Notes: generated from the sequence alone by a model not told the origin. Shown: positions 1 through 6,620, numbered from the stretch's first letter. The stretch: DNA of 13,369 nucleotides from an uncultured Oscillibacter sp. (GCA_900551885.1 URXS01000053.1:1-13369); one strand, 5' to 3'. Program-made: numbers and translations.

Positions 1-180
1 GCTGGTCAGCGTGGTCATAGCCGCGCCCAGGCAGATCAGAATATGGGTGCGAAATCCGGCAGGGCGGCGCTTGTATTCCCGCTCCAGGCCAATAATGCCG
101 CCGCAGATCACCGCCAGCACCATCCGCAGCAGAATAGAGGCCAGGGATATGCTCCGCAGACCGTCAAAAATCGATAGCAT
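1..180 (-). CDS. MgtC/SapB-family membrane protein, C-terminus cut by window edge
   Basis: Only the first 60 codons are inside the window. The start is ATG at 180, preceded by a GAGGGGGA ribosome site that overlaps the stop region of the upstream gene (17-nt gap). The visible protein begins MLSIFDGLRSISLASILL and continues through a first membrane helix into the MgtC family signature: GGIIGLEREYKRRPAGFRTH followed by a Gly/Ala-rich helix. It closely parallels the same stretch of the neighbouring gene at 198-923 (GLIGLERVRKRRPAGFRTY), so the two are tandem paralogues, very likely co-transcribed. Known MgtC proteins are inner-membrane proteins linked to low-magnesium survival and to modulation of ATP synthase or cation homeostasis. 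The exact role of clostridial homologues is not known. Confidence 0.85.
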   Translation of the reverse strand, partial: MLSIFDGLRSISLASILLRMVLAVICGGIIGLEREYKRRPAGFRTHILICLGAAMTTLTS

Positions 181-197
181 ACCGTTCCATCCCCCTC

Positions 198-923
198 TCA
201 GATCTCATCAATGGCGTAGACGCTCTCCAGCTCCGAGATAGCGGCCAGAATCCGGGTATGGGCCCGTTTCTGGTTCATCCGAATGAAGAACACTGCGCTG
301 GGATTGCCGGTGCGGTCCTCCCGGGCCCGCTCAATGTCCACCTCGAAGATCTGAACGTCCTGTGACTTGATGCGGTTGATGATCTCACCCACATCGTCCA
401 GGGATTGGAACTCCACATAAATATTCATGTTCCGGGCGTTTTCAATGACGGCGGTCTCAATAAAGGGCAGCAGCCGGATCGAAAGGAAGATCAGGGCAAA
501 GCCCAGACCCACACACTCATAAAATCCGGCACCGATGGCCAGACCCATGCAGGCCGATGCCCACAGGCCCGCCGCCGTGGTCAGCCCCTTTACCTCCTGC
601 CGGCCGGTGACCAGAATGGTACCGGCACCCAGGAAGCCGATGCCGTTGATCACCTGGGCGCCAAAGCGGCTCACGTCCGTCCGCAGGCCGATCTCCGCCG
701 CCAGTTCCGCCCAGTCATGGGTCACCATGTAGAACTCATACTGGCTCAAAATCATTGTCAGCGCCGCCCCCATGCACACCAGCATGTATGTACGGAAACC
801 GGCGGGCCGACGTTTGCGCACCCGCTCCAGGCCGATCAGGCCACCAAACAGCATGGCCAACAGCAGCCGCAGCAGCACCGATACCAGGTTCATCTCCCGC
901 AGGTAATCCAATTGCGCGATCAC
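198..923 (-). CDS. MgtC/SapB-family membrane protein with C-terminal ACT-like domain
   Basis: This protein has 241 residues. The start is GTG at 923, chosen because AAGGAGG lies 7 nt upstream. Residues about 14-60 hold two helices around the family signature GLIGLERVRKRRPAGFRTY (28-46). Residues about 90-150 hold the second conserved block, with INGIGFLGAGTILV and the KGLTTAAGLWASACMGLA segment, so there are about four to five membrane helices in all. Residues about 165-241 are soluble and have the alternating strand/helix look of the ACT-like domain found at the end of long MgtC proteins. The length matches the long form of the family. MgtC proteins act in the cytoplasmic membrane in magnesium limitation and in control of membrane potential or ATP synthase; the ligand here is not known. 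It has its own promoter (1057-1085) and leads a tandem pair with the partial gene at 1-180. Confidence 0.9.
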   Translation of the reverse strand: MIAQLDYLREMNLVSVLLRLLLAMLFGGLIGLERVRKRRPAGFRTYMLVCMGAALTMILSQYEFYMVTHDWAELAAEIGLRTDVSRFGAQVINGIGFLGAGTILVTGRQEVKGLTTAAGLWASACMGLAIGAGFYECVGLGFALIFLSIRLLPFIETAVIENARNMNIYVEFQSLDDVGEIINRIKSQDVQIFEVDIERAREDRTGNPSAVFFIRMNQKRAHTRILAAISELESVYAIDEI

Positions 924-961
924 AGTGCCCCCTCCTTCTTATGGAATTCACAGCGCCTATT

Positions 962-976
962 TTGAAAACGCTTGCG
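962..976. promoter_or_regulatory. Weak cre-like (CcpA/LacI-type) box in the mgtC leader
   Basis: TTGAAAACGCTTGCG fits the catabolite-responsive element consensus WTGNAARCGNWWWCA at all but two fixed positions. It lies downstream of the predicted mgtC start of transcription, about 40 bp before the GTG start, where a bound repressor would act as a roadblock. On its own the match is too weak to be sure. Confidence 0.35.
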
Positions 977-1056
977 TGTCGGAAATCTGCCCTGGATTGG
1001 TAAATTTCCGGCCTTTCCAAGAATTTTTTCTTGCCGACTCCCAATCGTTTCCTTAT

Positions 1057-1085
1057 TTTTTATCACGCCCGGGGGGAGAAGTCAA
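1057..1085 (-). promoter_or_regulatory. Promoter for the mgtC pair
   Basis: On the minus strand a -35 box TTGACT (1085-1080) is followed after 17 bp by TAAAAA (1062-1057). The TG one base before the -10 makes it an extended -10 (TGATAAAAA). This predicts a transcript start near 1050 and an untranslated leader of about 125 nt. The -35 is 5/6 to consensus, while the -10 is 4/6. Confidence 0.6.
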
Positions 1086-1173
1086 TGACTTTCTGGTTTT
1101 TGGCGGGAAAGATTTCTCAAAAAACGCTGCCTTTTGACCGCGTTTCGCTTTTATTTCCAGTTTCACCCATTTA

Positions 1174-1188
1174 TTGCAAACGTTTACT
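1174..1188. promoter_or_regulatory. Near-perfect cre-like / LacI-family operator upstream of mgtC
   Basis: TTGCAAACGTTTACT matches the cre consensus WTGNAARCGNWWWCA at 14 of 15 positions, and its inner TGCAAACGTTTACT is close to palindromic around a central CG. It lies about 90 bp upstream of the mgtC -35 box, in the gap after the MBL-fold gene. It could bind CcpA or another LacI-family protein. It resembles but does not equal the TGTAAGCGGTTACA core found beside the local LacI-type gene. Confidence 0.55.
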
Positions 1189-1217
1189 AAATACAAGTGG
1201 GTCCTACGGGAAAGCAA

Positions 1218-1248
1218 CAAGCTCCGGTCCCTTTGGGGCCGGGGCTTG
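1218..1248 (-). terminator. Imperfect terminator hairpin after the importer operon
   Basis: Nine bases beyond the stop of the MBL-fold gene the minus strand can form a 14-bp stem with two mismatches and an AAA loop (CAAGC...GCTTG arms). It is followed only by a poor U tract (TTGCTTTCCC). It probably gives partial termination, so some read-through into the mgtC region is possible. Confidence 0.5.
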
Positions 1249-1256
1249 CATACTGG

Positions 1257-2249
1257 TCAAAGTGGGAGATAGCGGCCCTGCAGCATCCCATCGGGGCCAA
1301 CGGTAAACTCCAGAGCCTGGTGAGGCGGCAGAGGCTCCGCCGCGCCGGGAACCGGTGGGCAGTCGGAGAAGTACAGCCGGGCGCCGCCCTCCGCCGCCAT
1401 CGTCAGCACACCGGGATCGGCACTGTTATACCGCCGGTCGCTGGATGCGCAACACACCACCGCTGCAGGAGCAACGGCGCGAAGCTGTTCCCGGCTGACG
1501 CCGTCCCTCTGGCCGTGATGGCCCACTTTAAAGAGATGGGCCCGCAGATCTTCCTTTTCCAGACCGTCATACCCCAGGCAGTTGGTGTCGCCCGGCAGCA
1601 GCAATCGGGTACCCCGGTAATCCAGCCGTAAGATCAGGCTGAAATTGTTCATCCGGGCATCCAACCGGTCCAACCGGCTCCAGAACTCCGCCGGTTCCGC
1701 GCCATAGACGCCGGACAGCAATGTCTCCAGCTCCCTGGCCTGAGGAACAGAGGGTCCCAGCACCTGAACCGTCAGGTCCCGGCACAGCTCCATCCGGGCG
1801 GGGGCGGTGACGGTGCGGATGGTGCCGCCCCGGCGCTCCACCAGAGCGCACAGCCGCCCGTAATCGTTCAGGGCCCGAAGGAACTTGCTCTGGGATGGGG
1901 TAACACTCTCAGGGATGTCCAGGGGACGCATGTTCCGGTAAAAATCCGTTGGCAGGCTCTGCCAAAGCTCCCTGGGCGTCCAATGCTCCAGAAGCGGCTG
2001 AAAGCCGCAGATGTGATCTTCGTGGATATGGGTGCTGACCATCACGTCGATGTGGTCCAACCCCCGGTCAGACAGGTATTCCGCCATGGGGACGCGACCG
2101 CTGGAGCGGTCCGCGAACTCCGAGGGCTCATTTCCGCCCCCATCAATGAGCATGACGAACAGGCCGTTCCGGCAGGCGGGGTCCGGGCACTCCAGCACCA
2201 TGGCCTCGCCATAACCTACGTTTACGAAAGTCAGTCGCATATTCTCCAT
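1257..2249 (-). CDS. ComEC-like metallo-beta-lactamase-fold hydrolase, last gene of the sugar-importer operon
   Basis: This is a soluble protein of 330 residues with no signal peptide or membrane helix. The metal-binding motif HxHxDH is plain at residues 74-79 (STHIHEDH). It follows an early glycine-rich LIDGGGN turn (35-40), and further ligands are probably D221 in PGDTN and H244/H245 in VGHHG. This arrangement matches the MBL domain of ComEC/Rec2-type proteins but without the ComEC membrane channel, so it is a free-standing hydrolase. MBL-fold enzymes cut phosphodiesters, lactones, thioesters or other esters; the substrate cannot be read from the sequence. ATG at 2249 lies 4 nt after the stop of the permease gene, so translation is very likely coupled. 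A second ATG at residue 4 (MRLTFVNVG) would also fit the family's usual start. Its place in the operon suggests it acts on the imported compound or a derivative, which is inference. Confidence 0.88.
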   Translation of the reverse strand: MENMRLTFVNVGYGEAMVLECPDPACRNGLFVMLIDGGGNEPSEFADRSSGRVPMAEYLSDRGLDHIDVMVSTHIHEDHICGFQPLLEHWTPRELWQSLPTDFYRNMRPLDIPESVTPSQSKFLRALNDYGRLCALVERRGGTIRTVTAPARMELCRDLTVQVLGPSVPQARELETLLSGVYGAEPAEFWSRLDRLDARMNNFSLILRLDYRGTRLLLPGDTNCLGYDGLEKEDLRAHLFKVGHHGQRDGVSREQLRAVAPAAVVCCASSDRRYNSADPGVLTMAAEGGARLYFSDCPPVPGAAEPLPPHQALEFTVGPDGMLQGRYLPL

Positions 2250-2253
2250 AGGC

Positions 2254-3153
2254 TCACCCCATGGCGCGCTTGATGTAAAAGCTGGAGAGGATCAGCACCA
2301 GAACCGTCATGACGATGGCGCCTGCACTGCCGAAGCCAAAGTCCAGAGACTTGATTCCGTAATTATACAGGAACTGGGTGATGGTGGAAGTGGTGCCCGC
2401 GGGGCCGCCGCCGGTGAGGACGTTCACCTTCTCGAACAGGCGGAAGGTGTCGATGGTCCGCAGCAGGGCGCACAGAGCCAGGGAGTTCTTGATGTTGGGG
2501 ATGGTGATGTACCAGAACTGGTGGAGCGTGTCGGCTCCATCAATCCGGGCGGCCTCATACTGGCCCTCCGGCACAGACTGCAAAGAGGCAAACAGCAGCA
2601 AAAACACGAAAGGCACATTTTGCCACACGTCGATCACCAAAATGGTGCCGAACGCCGTCTTGGTGTCCAGGAACCAGTTGTAGTAGGGCAGGCCCAGGCT
2701 GGTGAGGAACTGATTGATGATGCCGTAGTTGGAGGAGAGCATCATGCGCCAGCTCAGAGCTACCGTCACGGCCGGCAGCAGGTACGGCAGCAGCAGCAGC
2801 GTCCGCATGACCTTCTGCCCCCGCTTGAGGCTATGGATGAAAACCGCCACCAGCAGCCCCAGCACCATCTCCAGCACCACCGCCAGGATGGTGAACTTGA
2901 TGGTGTTTATGACGGCTTGACGGAAATATTCGTTTTGAAACAGATCGATGTAGTTCTTGAAAAGGACAAAGTCCGGCGCTTTGTTGGCGTGCTTGAGGTA
3001 ATTATAATTGGTAAAGCTATAAATCAGGGTAAAAATCAGGGGATACGCGGTCATGACCAGCAGCACCAGGATGGTGGGCGTCAGCATCTCTATGCCGAAC
3101 AGCTTGGTCTGCATGCCACCGCTGCTGAGCCTGGCAAACTCTTTTTTTCTCAT
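2254..3153 (-). CDS. ABC sugar importer permease, MalF-like (CUT1 type)
   Basis: This is an integral membrane protein of 299 residues with about six helices, starting after a short basic N-terminus. The inner-loop EAA motif that docks the ATPase is clear at residues 200-219 (EAARIDGADTLHQFWYITIP). The segments TAYPLIFTLIYSFTNYNYL near the N-terminus and NVLTGGGPAGTTSTITQFLYNYGI near the C-terminus are typical of the MalF/UgpA/LacF branch. It forms the membrane channel as a heterodimer with the MalG-like protein at 4577-5416. ATG at 3153 has a GAGGG ribosome site 7 nt upstream. It follows the solute-binding protein gene after a 97-nt gap holding a large hairpin, and ends 4 nt before the MBL-fold gene. 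No ATPase gene is nearby. Confidence 0.95.
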   Translation of the reverse strand: MRKKEFARLSSGGMQTKLFGIEMLTPTILVLLVMTAYPLIFTLIYSFTNYNYLKHANKAPDFVLFKNYIDLFQNEYFRQAVINTIKFTILAVVLEMVLGLLVAVFIHSLKRGQKVMRTLLLLPYLLPAVTVALSWRMMLSSNYGIINQFLTSLGLPYYNWFLDTKTAFGTILVIDVWQNVPFVFLLLFASLQSVPEGQYEAARIDGADTLHQFWYITIPNIKNSLALCALLRTIDTFRLFEKVNVLTGGGPAGTTSTITQFLYNYGIKSLDFGFGSAGAIVMTVLVLILSSFYIKRAMG

Positions 3154-3184
3154 ATCAAGCCCTCGTTATTCAAAGAGGTTGGGG

Positions 3185-3231
3185 GGACCGGGGGCCGGGG
3201 CACCGAAGTGGGTGCCCCGCCCCCCGGGTCC
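3185..3231 (-). promoter_or_regulatory. Large intercistronic hairpin between binding-protein and permease genes
   Basis: On the minus-strand transcript GGGGCACC (3204-3197 region) pairs with GGTGCCCC around a six-base loop, and G/C-rich arms extend the stem to roughly 20 bp with a few bulges. No U run follows, so it is not a classic terminator. Its place right after the binding-protein gene matches the stem-loops that stabilise the upstream message or damp downstream expression in many importer operons, so that binding protein outnumbers permease. The structure is visible in the sequence; the role is inferred. Confidence 0.65.
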
Positions 3232-3250
3232 ATGGGGGATGCCGGGAAAA

Positions 3251-4516
3251 TCAGCCGGCCATCAGGGATTCCAACTGGCTCTGGGCATCAGCAAGACCCT
3301 GATCGATGGTCTTGGTACCCTGGATGATGTTGTCCATCTCAGTGCCCAGGATGTTGGTGAACTCGGTCCACTCCTCGATCACAGGACGGTACACACCGGT
3401 CTCCAAAGCGCCGCAAACGGTCTCCAGATGGGGATAGGTCTGCAGGATGGTCTCATCCAGCAGGCAGGAGTAACGGCAGGGCACGCCGTTGTTCTCGATG
3501 GAAGCAAGCTGTACCTCGGGGCTCATCACGTACTCCAGCAGCTCCAGAGCCAGGTCTTTGTGGGGGGCGTTGTTGGGGATACCGATGCACCACACACCCT
3601 GCAGCGCCACGGCGTCTACAGGCTCGGAGTCATCCGTGAGTTTGGTAGGAATGGTGGTATAGTTTGCAGGGCCGTCAGCGGTGGGGGTGTACCAGCCGGG
3701 CCAGATCTGGGCCATGGCGGTCTCACCGGCGGTGACAGAAGCTACGATGTCGTCCTTGTCCAGGGTGCTGCCCAGCTCATACAGAGCCAGATACTCTTCC
3801 ATAGCGGCCTTGAACTCGGGCGTGTTCACGGTGGGCTGGTTGTTCTCATCCACAACCCAGCCGCCGTGGATCACCAGGTGGGGCAGGAAGTCGGAGAGAA
3901 TGTTATCGGCGCTGCCGCCGCGGATCAGGAAGCCGTTCTTGCTGGAATCGGCGGCCTTGGTCTTCTGGGCGATGTCCATGATGTCGGCGAAGCTGTCAAT
4001 GTCCTCCGGAGCATAGCCGGCATCGGAGAGCAACTGCTTGTTGTACATCATGACAGTCACGTTGCCGTAGTAGGGAGCCAGATAGATGTCATCATCCACC
4101 TTGCAGATGGTGGTGGTGGCGGGAATGACGTCGTCGTCGAAGCTGTAACCCATCTCGCTGAGGTTGGCCAACACGCCGTTGGCGGTGAATTCGGCCATCC
4201 AGGAGCCGTCCACCATGCACAGGTCGTAGGTGCCCTCAGGATTGACGGCGTCCAGGGCGATACCGGTGTGCAGGTCATCGAAGGACATCAGCATCACTTC
4301 GATATCCACATTGTGCTCCTCCTCAAAGGCGGGCAGGCAGGCCTCCAAGGACTCGCCATAAGCACCGCCGCGGAGAATCAGGGTCATTTTTGTGGGCTCG
4401 CCGGAGGCGGAATCACCACTGTCGCCGGTATCAGTGGATGTGTCGTCACCACCGCCGCAGGCGACCAGGGACAGGGACATGACCAGGGCCAGGAGCAAGG
4501 CAAACCATTTTTTCAT
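3251..4516 (-). CDS. ABC sugar importer solute-binding lipoprotein (SBP family 1)
   Basis: The protein has 421 residues and begins with a lipoprotein signal: basic MKK, a hydrophobic stretch, and the lipobox LVAC with the lipidated cysteine at residue 20. A Gly/Asp/Ser/Thr-rich linker (21-40) tethers the domain to the outer face of the membrane. The mature part has the bilobed family 1 pattern: ESLEACLPAFEEEHNVDIEV near the start, YDLCMVDGSWMAEF at about 97-110, VTVMMYNKQLL at 163-173, and an aromatic WPGWYTP patch at 282-288 likely to stack on sugar. The closest general class is binding proteins for oligosaccharides or disaccharides; the actual sugar is not readable. ATG at 4516 has AGGAGG 7 nt upstream. 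The gene lies between its two permeases, unlike the usual order in which it comes first. Confidence 0.95.
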   Translation of the reverse strand: MKKWFALLLALVMSLSLVACGGGDDTSTDTGDSGDSASGEPTKMTLILRGGAYGESLEACLPAFEEEHNVDIEVMLMSFDDLHTGIALDAVNPEGTYDLCMVDGSWMAEFTANGVLANLSEMGYSFDDDVIPATTTICKVDDDIYLAPYYGNVTVMMYNKQLLSDAGYAPEDIDSFADIMDIAQKTKAADSSKNGFLIRGGSADNILSDFLPHLVIHGGWVVDENNQPTVNTPEFKAAMEEYLALYELGSTLDKDDIVASVTAGETAMAQIWPGWYTPTADGPANYTTIPTKLTDDSEPVDAVALQGVWCIGIPNNAPHKDLALELLEYVMSPEVQLASIENNGVPCRYSCLLDETILQTYPHLETVCGALETGVYRPVIEEWTEFTNILGTEMDNIIQGTKTIDQGLADAQSQLESLMAG

Positions 4517-4576
4517 TTCTTTTCCTCCTAATCTCAGTTGTTCCTTTCAGTCGTTTGTTGTTGAATCTCTATTTTG

Positions 4577-5416
4577 TTACTCTTTGACAGCGCCGCTTGA
4601 CAAACCGGAGATCAAGTAGTTCTGCGCAAAGATCACAAACAGGGTAATGGGGATCACGGACATGACGCCTCCGGCGGCCACCAGGCCGAAGTTGGTCAGG
4701 TTATCCTCCGTATTCAGTACGGACAGGGCCAGAGGCACGGTGTTGTTGGCGGGACTGCGGGTGAAAATCACGGTGTAGGTGTACTCGTTCCAGGCATACA
4801 TGAAGGACAGCATGGCCACCGCCGCGATGCCGGGCGCCACCAGGGGCAGCACGATGCGGCAGAACAACTGCCACTCCGTGGCGCCGTCCACCTTGGCGCT
4901 CTCCTCCACCTCCTCCGGCAGGTCCTGGAAGAAGCTGATGAGGAACCAGATGATCAGCGGCACGTTGATCAGCACACAGGCCAGCATCACGGGGAGCTTG
5001 GTGTTCAGAAGGCCCGCCTTGCTAAACATGGTGTACAGCGGGATGGTGAACGCCACCGGCGGCAGAACACGCACCAGCAGAATCCAATACGTCACCGGCC
5101 GCTTCAGGCCGAAATTGAACCGGCGTCTGGCCAGCACGTATGCCGCGCAGATTCCCACCACCAGGGACAGCACCAGAGAACCGAAGGTCGTCTGGAGACT
5201 GTTGACAATCGCCGTTCCAAACCCCTTCTCCGTAAACAGCTTGGCAAAATGCTCGATCGTCAGGGCATGGGGAATCAGCGAGATGTGCCCCGTCATTTCG
5301 TCGGTAGGCCGGATGGCCATGGCCAGCAGCCAGTAGATGGGAAACAGAGCAACCACCAGCAGCACCGCACATCCCAGGAATTTCCCGACCGATCCGGCTC
5401 GTTTTTTCGCTCTCAT
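4577..5416 (-). CDS. ABC sugar importer permease, MalG-like (CUT1 type)
   Basis: This integral membrane protein has 279 residues and six predicted helices, the first at about 14-35. The EAA loop is at about 180-200 (EESAKVDGATEWQLFCRIVL, then P), the contact for a cytoplasmic ATPase. FPIYWLLAMAIRPTDEM near the start and the short C-terminal tail NYLISGLSSGAVKE are typical of MalG/UgpE/LacG proteins. It pairs with the MalF-like permease at 2254-3153. ATG at 5416 is preceded by AAGGAGGAGATAGC. It is the first structural gene after the LacI-family regulator, with its own predicted promoter (5490-5519) and a leader hairpin in the 130-nt gap. The 60-nt gap to the binding-protein gene holds only that gene's ribosome site. 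Confidence 0.95.
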   Translation of the reverse strand: MRAKKRAGSVGKFLGCAVLLVVALFPIYWLLAMAIRPTDEMTGHISLIPHALTIEHFAKLFTEKGFGTAIVNSLQTTFGSLVLSLVVGICAAYVLARRRFNFGLKRPVTYWILLVRVLPPVAFTIPLYTMFSKAGLLNTKLPVMLACVLINVPLIIWFLISFFQDLPEEVEESAKVDGATEWQLFCRIVLPLVAPGIAAVAMLSFMYAWNEYTYTVIFTRSPANNTVPLALSVLNTEDNLTNFGLVAAGGVMSVIPITLFVIFAQNYLISGLSSGAVKE

Positions 5417-5440
5417 GCTATCTCCTCCTTGCGTTTACCG

Positions 5441-5463
5441 GGAAGCCGTGAGTCCCGGCTTCC
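5441..5463 (-). promoter_or_regulatory. Leader hairpin upstream of the MalG-like permease gene
   Basis: GGAAGCCG (5441-5448) and CGGCTTCC (5456-5463) form a perfect 8-bp stem with a 7-nt loop. A smaller CCGGG/CCCGG hairpin lies just upstream in the transcript (5471-5484). No U run follows, so it is more likely a 5' stabiliser or a weak attenuator of read-through from the regulator gene than a full terminator. Confidence 0.45.
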
Positions 5464-5489
5464 AAGTATACCGGGTGTCCCCGGCTGGT

Positions 5490-5519
5490 ACTATCCCCAC
5501 TCGATCAAAAGTATGTCAA
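5490..5519 (-). promoter_or_regulatory. Promoter for the importer operon
   Basis: On the minus strand a perfect -35 box TTGACA (5519-5514) is followed after 18 bp by GATAGT (5495-5490), 4 of 6 to the -10 consensus. It lies 28 bp after the regulator's stop codon and would give a leader of about 65 nt that includes the hairpins at 5441-5484. No copy of the TGTAAGCGGTTACA operator is seen here. Confidence 0.6.
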
Positions 5520-5546
5520 ATTCAGGCAAATACCATGCGGCCCCGC

Positions 5547-6533
5547 TCAGGTAGTGCCGCGCACATGCAGCTCCGTGGGTACCGTGGTGACGGGGGGACA
5601 CTCCTCCCCGGCCAGAAGGGCCCGCAGGCGCTCCACACATAGCTCTCCCATCCGGCGGCAGTTGATCCGCACCGAGGTCAGCTCCGGCTCCAGCATCCCG
5701 CAGACGGTGGAATCGTCGAACCCCACCACGGCCACATCCTCTGGCACCCGAAGTCCCAAGCGGTGGGCCGCCTTCAGGATTCCGGCGGCCACCACATCGT
5801 TGGCGCCAAAGACAGCGGTGGGCCGGTCCGGCCGGTCCAGCAGTTCCAGGGCGGCACGGGCCGCGTCGTCCACATCGGCATCGCACATCTGGATATCCTG
5901 CGCCTCGGTGTGGATACCGTGCTCCTGGGTGATGCTCAAAAAGGCGCTGTACCGGGCTCCCACAATATAAGGGGAAAACCGACCGGCGATCATGCCGATG
6001 TGCCGGTGGCCCCGCTCAATCAAGTGCTCCAGAGCCTGGCGGACGCCGCCGTACTCGTCGGAAAGCACACAGGGCAGCTCAAAACCCGCCATCCGGTTGT
6101 TGACCAGGACCACAGCGATGTGCTGACTCTGGAACTCTGACACCAGATCCGCCTGTGCATTGCCGCCCAGAATGACCCCCTCCACCTGCTTGCGCTGAGC
6201 GGTGCTGGGGGTCTGACGCCAGTCCGCCGCCGTGGAAATCAGCAATTGGTAATCGGACTTGTTGGTCTCCCGCATGATGCCCTCGCAGATGGCGGCGTAA
6301 AACTCATCGAGAATAGTGGCGTCCTTTTTGCAGATCAGGAACGCCAGCTTGTCGGTCCGCTGCCGGGCCATGGCCCGGGCGATGGCGTTGGGAGAATAAT
6401 GCAGTACCTCGGCCGCCTCAAATACCTTCCGCCGGGTGGACTCCCGCACCTGCTCCGGATTGGAGAATGCGCGGGAAATGGTGGCGGTGGAGACGCCGGA
6501 GAGTTTGGAAACATCGTAAATGGTAGGATTCAA
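5547..6533 (-). CDS. LacI/GalR-family transcriptional regulator of the sugar locus
   Basis: The protein has 328 residues. The N-terminal LacI-type helix-turn-helix is at about 4-23 (TIYDVSKLSGVSTATISRAF), and the hinge helix at about 46-57 is YSPNAIARAMAR. The hinge carries Met55 where Leu usually wedges into the central CpG of the operator. The rest is the periplasmic-binding-protein-like sensor and dimer domain (DKLAFLICKK at 61 to the end), with the family's VFGANDVVAAGILKAAHRLGLRVPEDVAVVGFDD block. The start is TTG at 6533: GGAGG lies 7 nt before it, and the protein begins at the usual distance from the helix-turn-helix. It probably senses the imported sugar or a product of it. Two copies of one operator core flank its promoter, so it likely represses itself and the divergent YesL-type gene. 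Control of the importer may be partly by read-through. Confidence 0.95.
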   Translation of the reverse strand: MNPTIYDVSKLSGVSTATISRAFSNPEQVRESTRRKVFEAAEVLHYSPNAIARAMARQRTDKLAFLICKKDATILDEFYAAICEGIMRETNKSDYQLLISTAADWRQTPSTAQRKQVEGVILGGNAQADLVSEFQSQHIAVVLVNNRMAGFELPCVLSDEYGGVRQALEHLIERGHRHIGMIAGRFSPYIVGARYSAFLSITQEHGIHTEAQDIQMCDADVDDAARAALELLDRPDRPTAVFGANDVVAAGILKAAHRLGLRVPEDVAVVGFDDSTVCGMLEPELTSVRINCRRMGELCVERLRALLAGEECPPVTTVPTELHVRGTT

Positions 6534-6552
6534 GGTGCCCTCCGTCCCAGTA

Positions 6553-6567
6553 ATGTAAGCGGTTACA
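6553..6567. promoter_or_regulatory. LacI-family operator O1, in the regulator's own leader
   Basis: ATGTAAGCGGTTACA fits the cre/LacI-type consensus WTGNAARCGNWWWCA at every position. Its 14-bp core TGTAAGCGGTTACA is palindromic except at the two central pairs flanking the CG. It lies about 20 bp before the TTG start of the regulator and some 50 bp after its predicted transcript start, so binding would block elongation. The same core recurs inverted at 6719-6732. Confidence 0.8.
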
Positions 6568-6620
6568 AAATCATCGATAAAAACCAGGGCAGAAATACTC
6601 TGTCCAGTTCCTCTAGTGCC

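Larger units (their letters stand above)
924..1256. other. 333-bp intergenic region: terminator, two cre-like boxes, mgtC promoter and leader
   Basis: This AT-richer gap separates the MBL-fold gene from the mgtC pair. From right to left it holds an imperfect terminator hairpin (1218-1248), a near-perfect cre/LacI-type box (1174-1188), a sigma-A-like promoter (1057-1085), and a leader of about 125 nt that contains a weaker cre-like box (962-976). I find no convincing protein-coding gene in it. I could not fit the leader to the M-box (ykoK) magnesium riboswitch by eye. Confidence 0.6.

Noticed and set aside
924..1050. Possible M-box (ykoK) magnesium riboswitch in the mgtC leader
   Set aside because: Leader length and gene make it tempting, but I could not find the conserved M-box pairing pattern by eye. 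A covariance-model search would settle it.
3053..4531. A 492-codon open frame on the plus strand opposite the binding-protein gene
   Set aside because: It is His/Gly/Val-rich with no domain, no ribosome site, and lies antisense to a clear SBP lipoprotein. It is a by-product of GC-rich codon use in the real gene.
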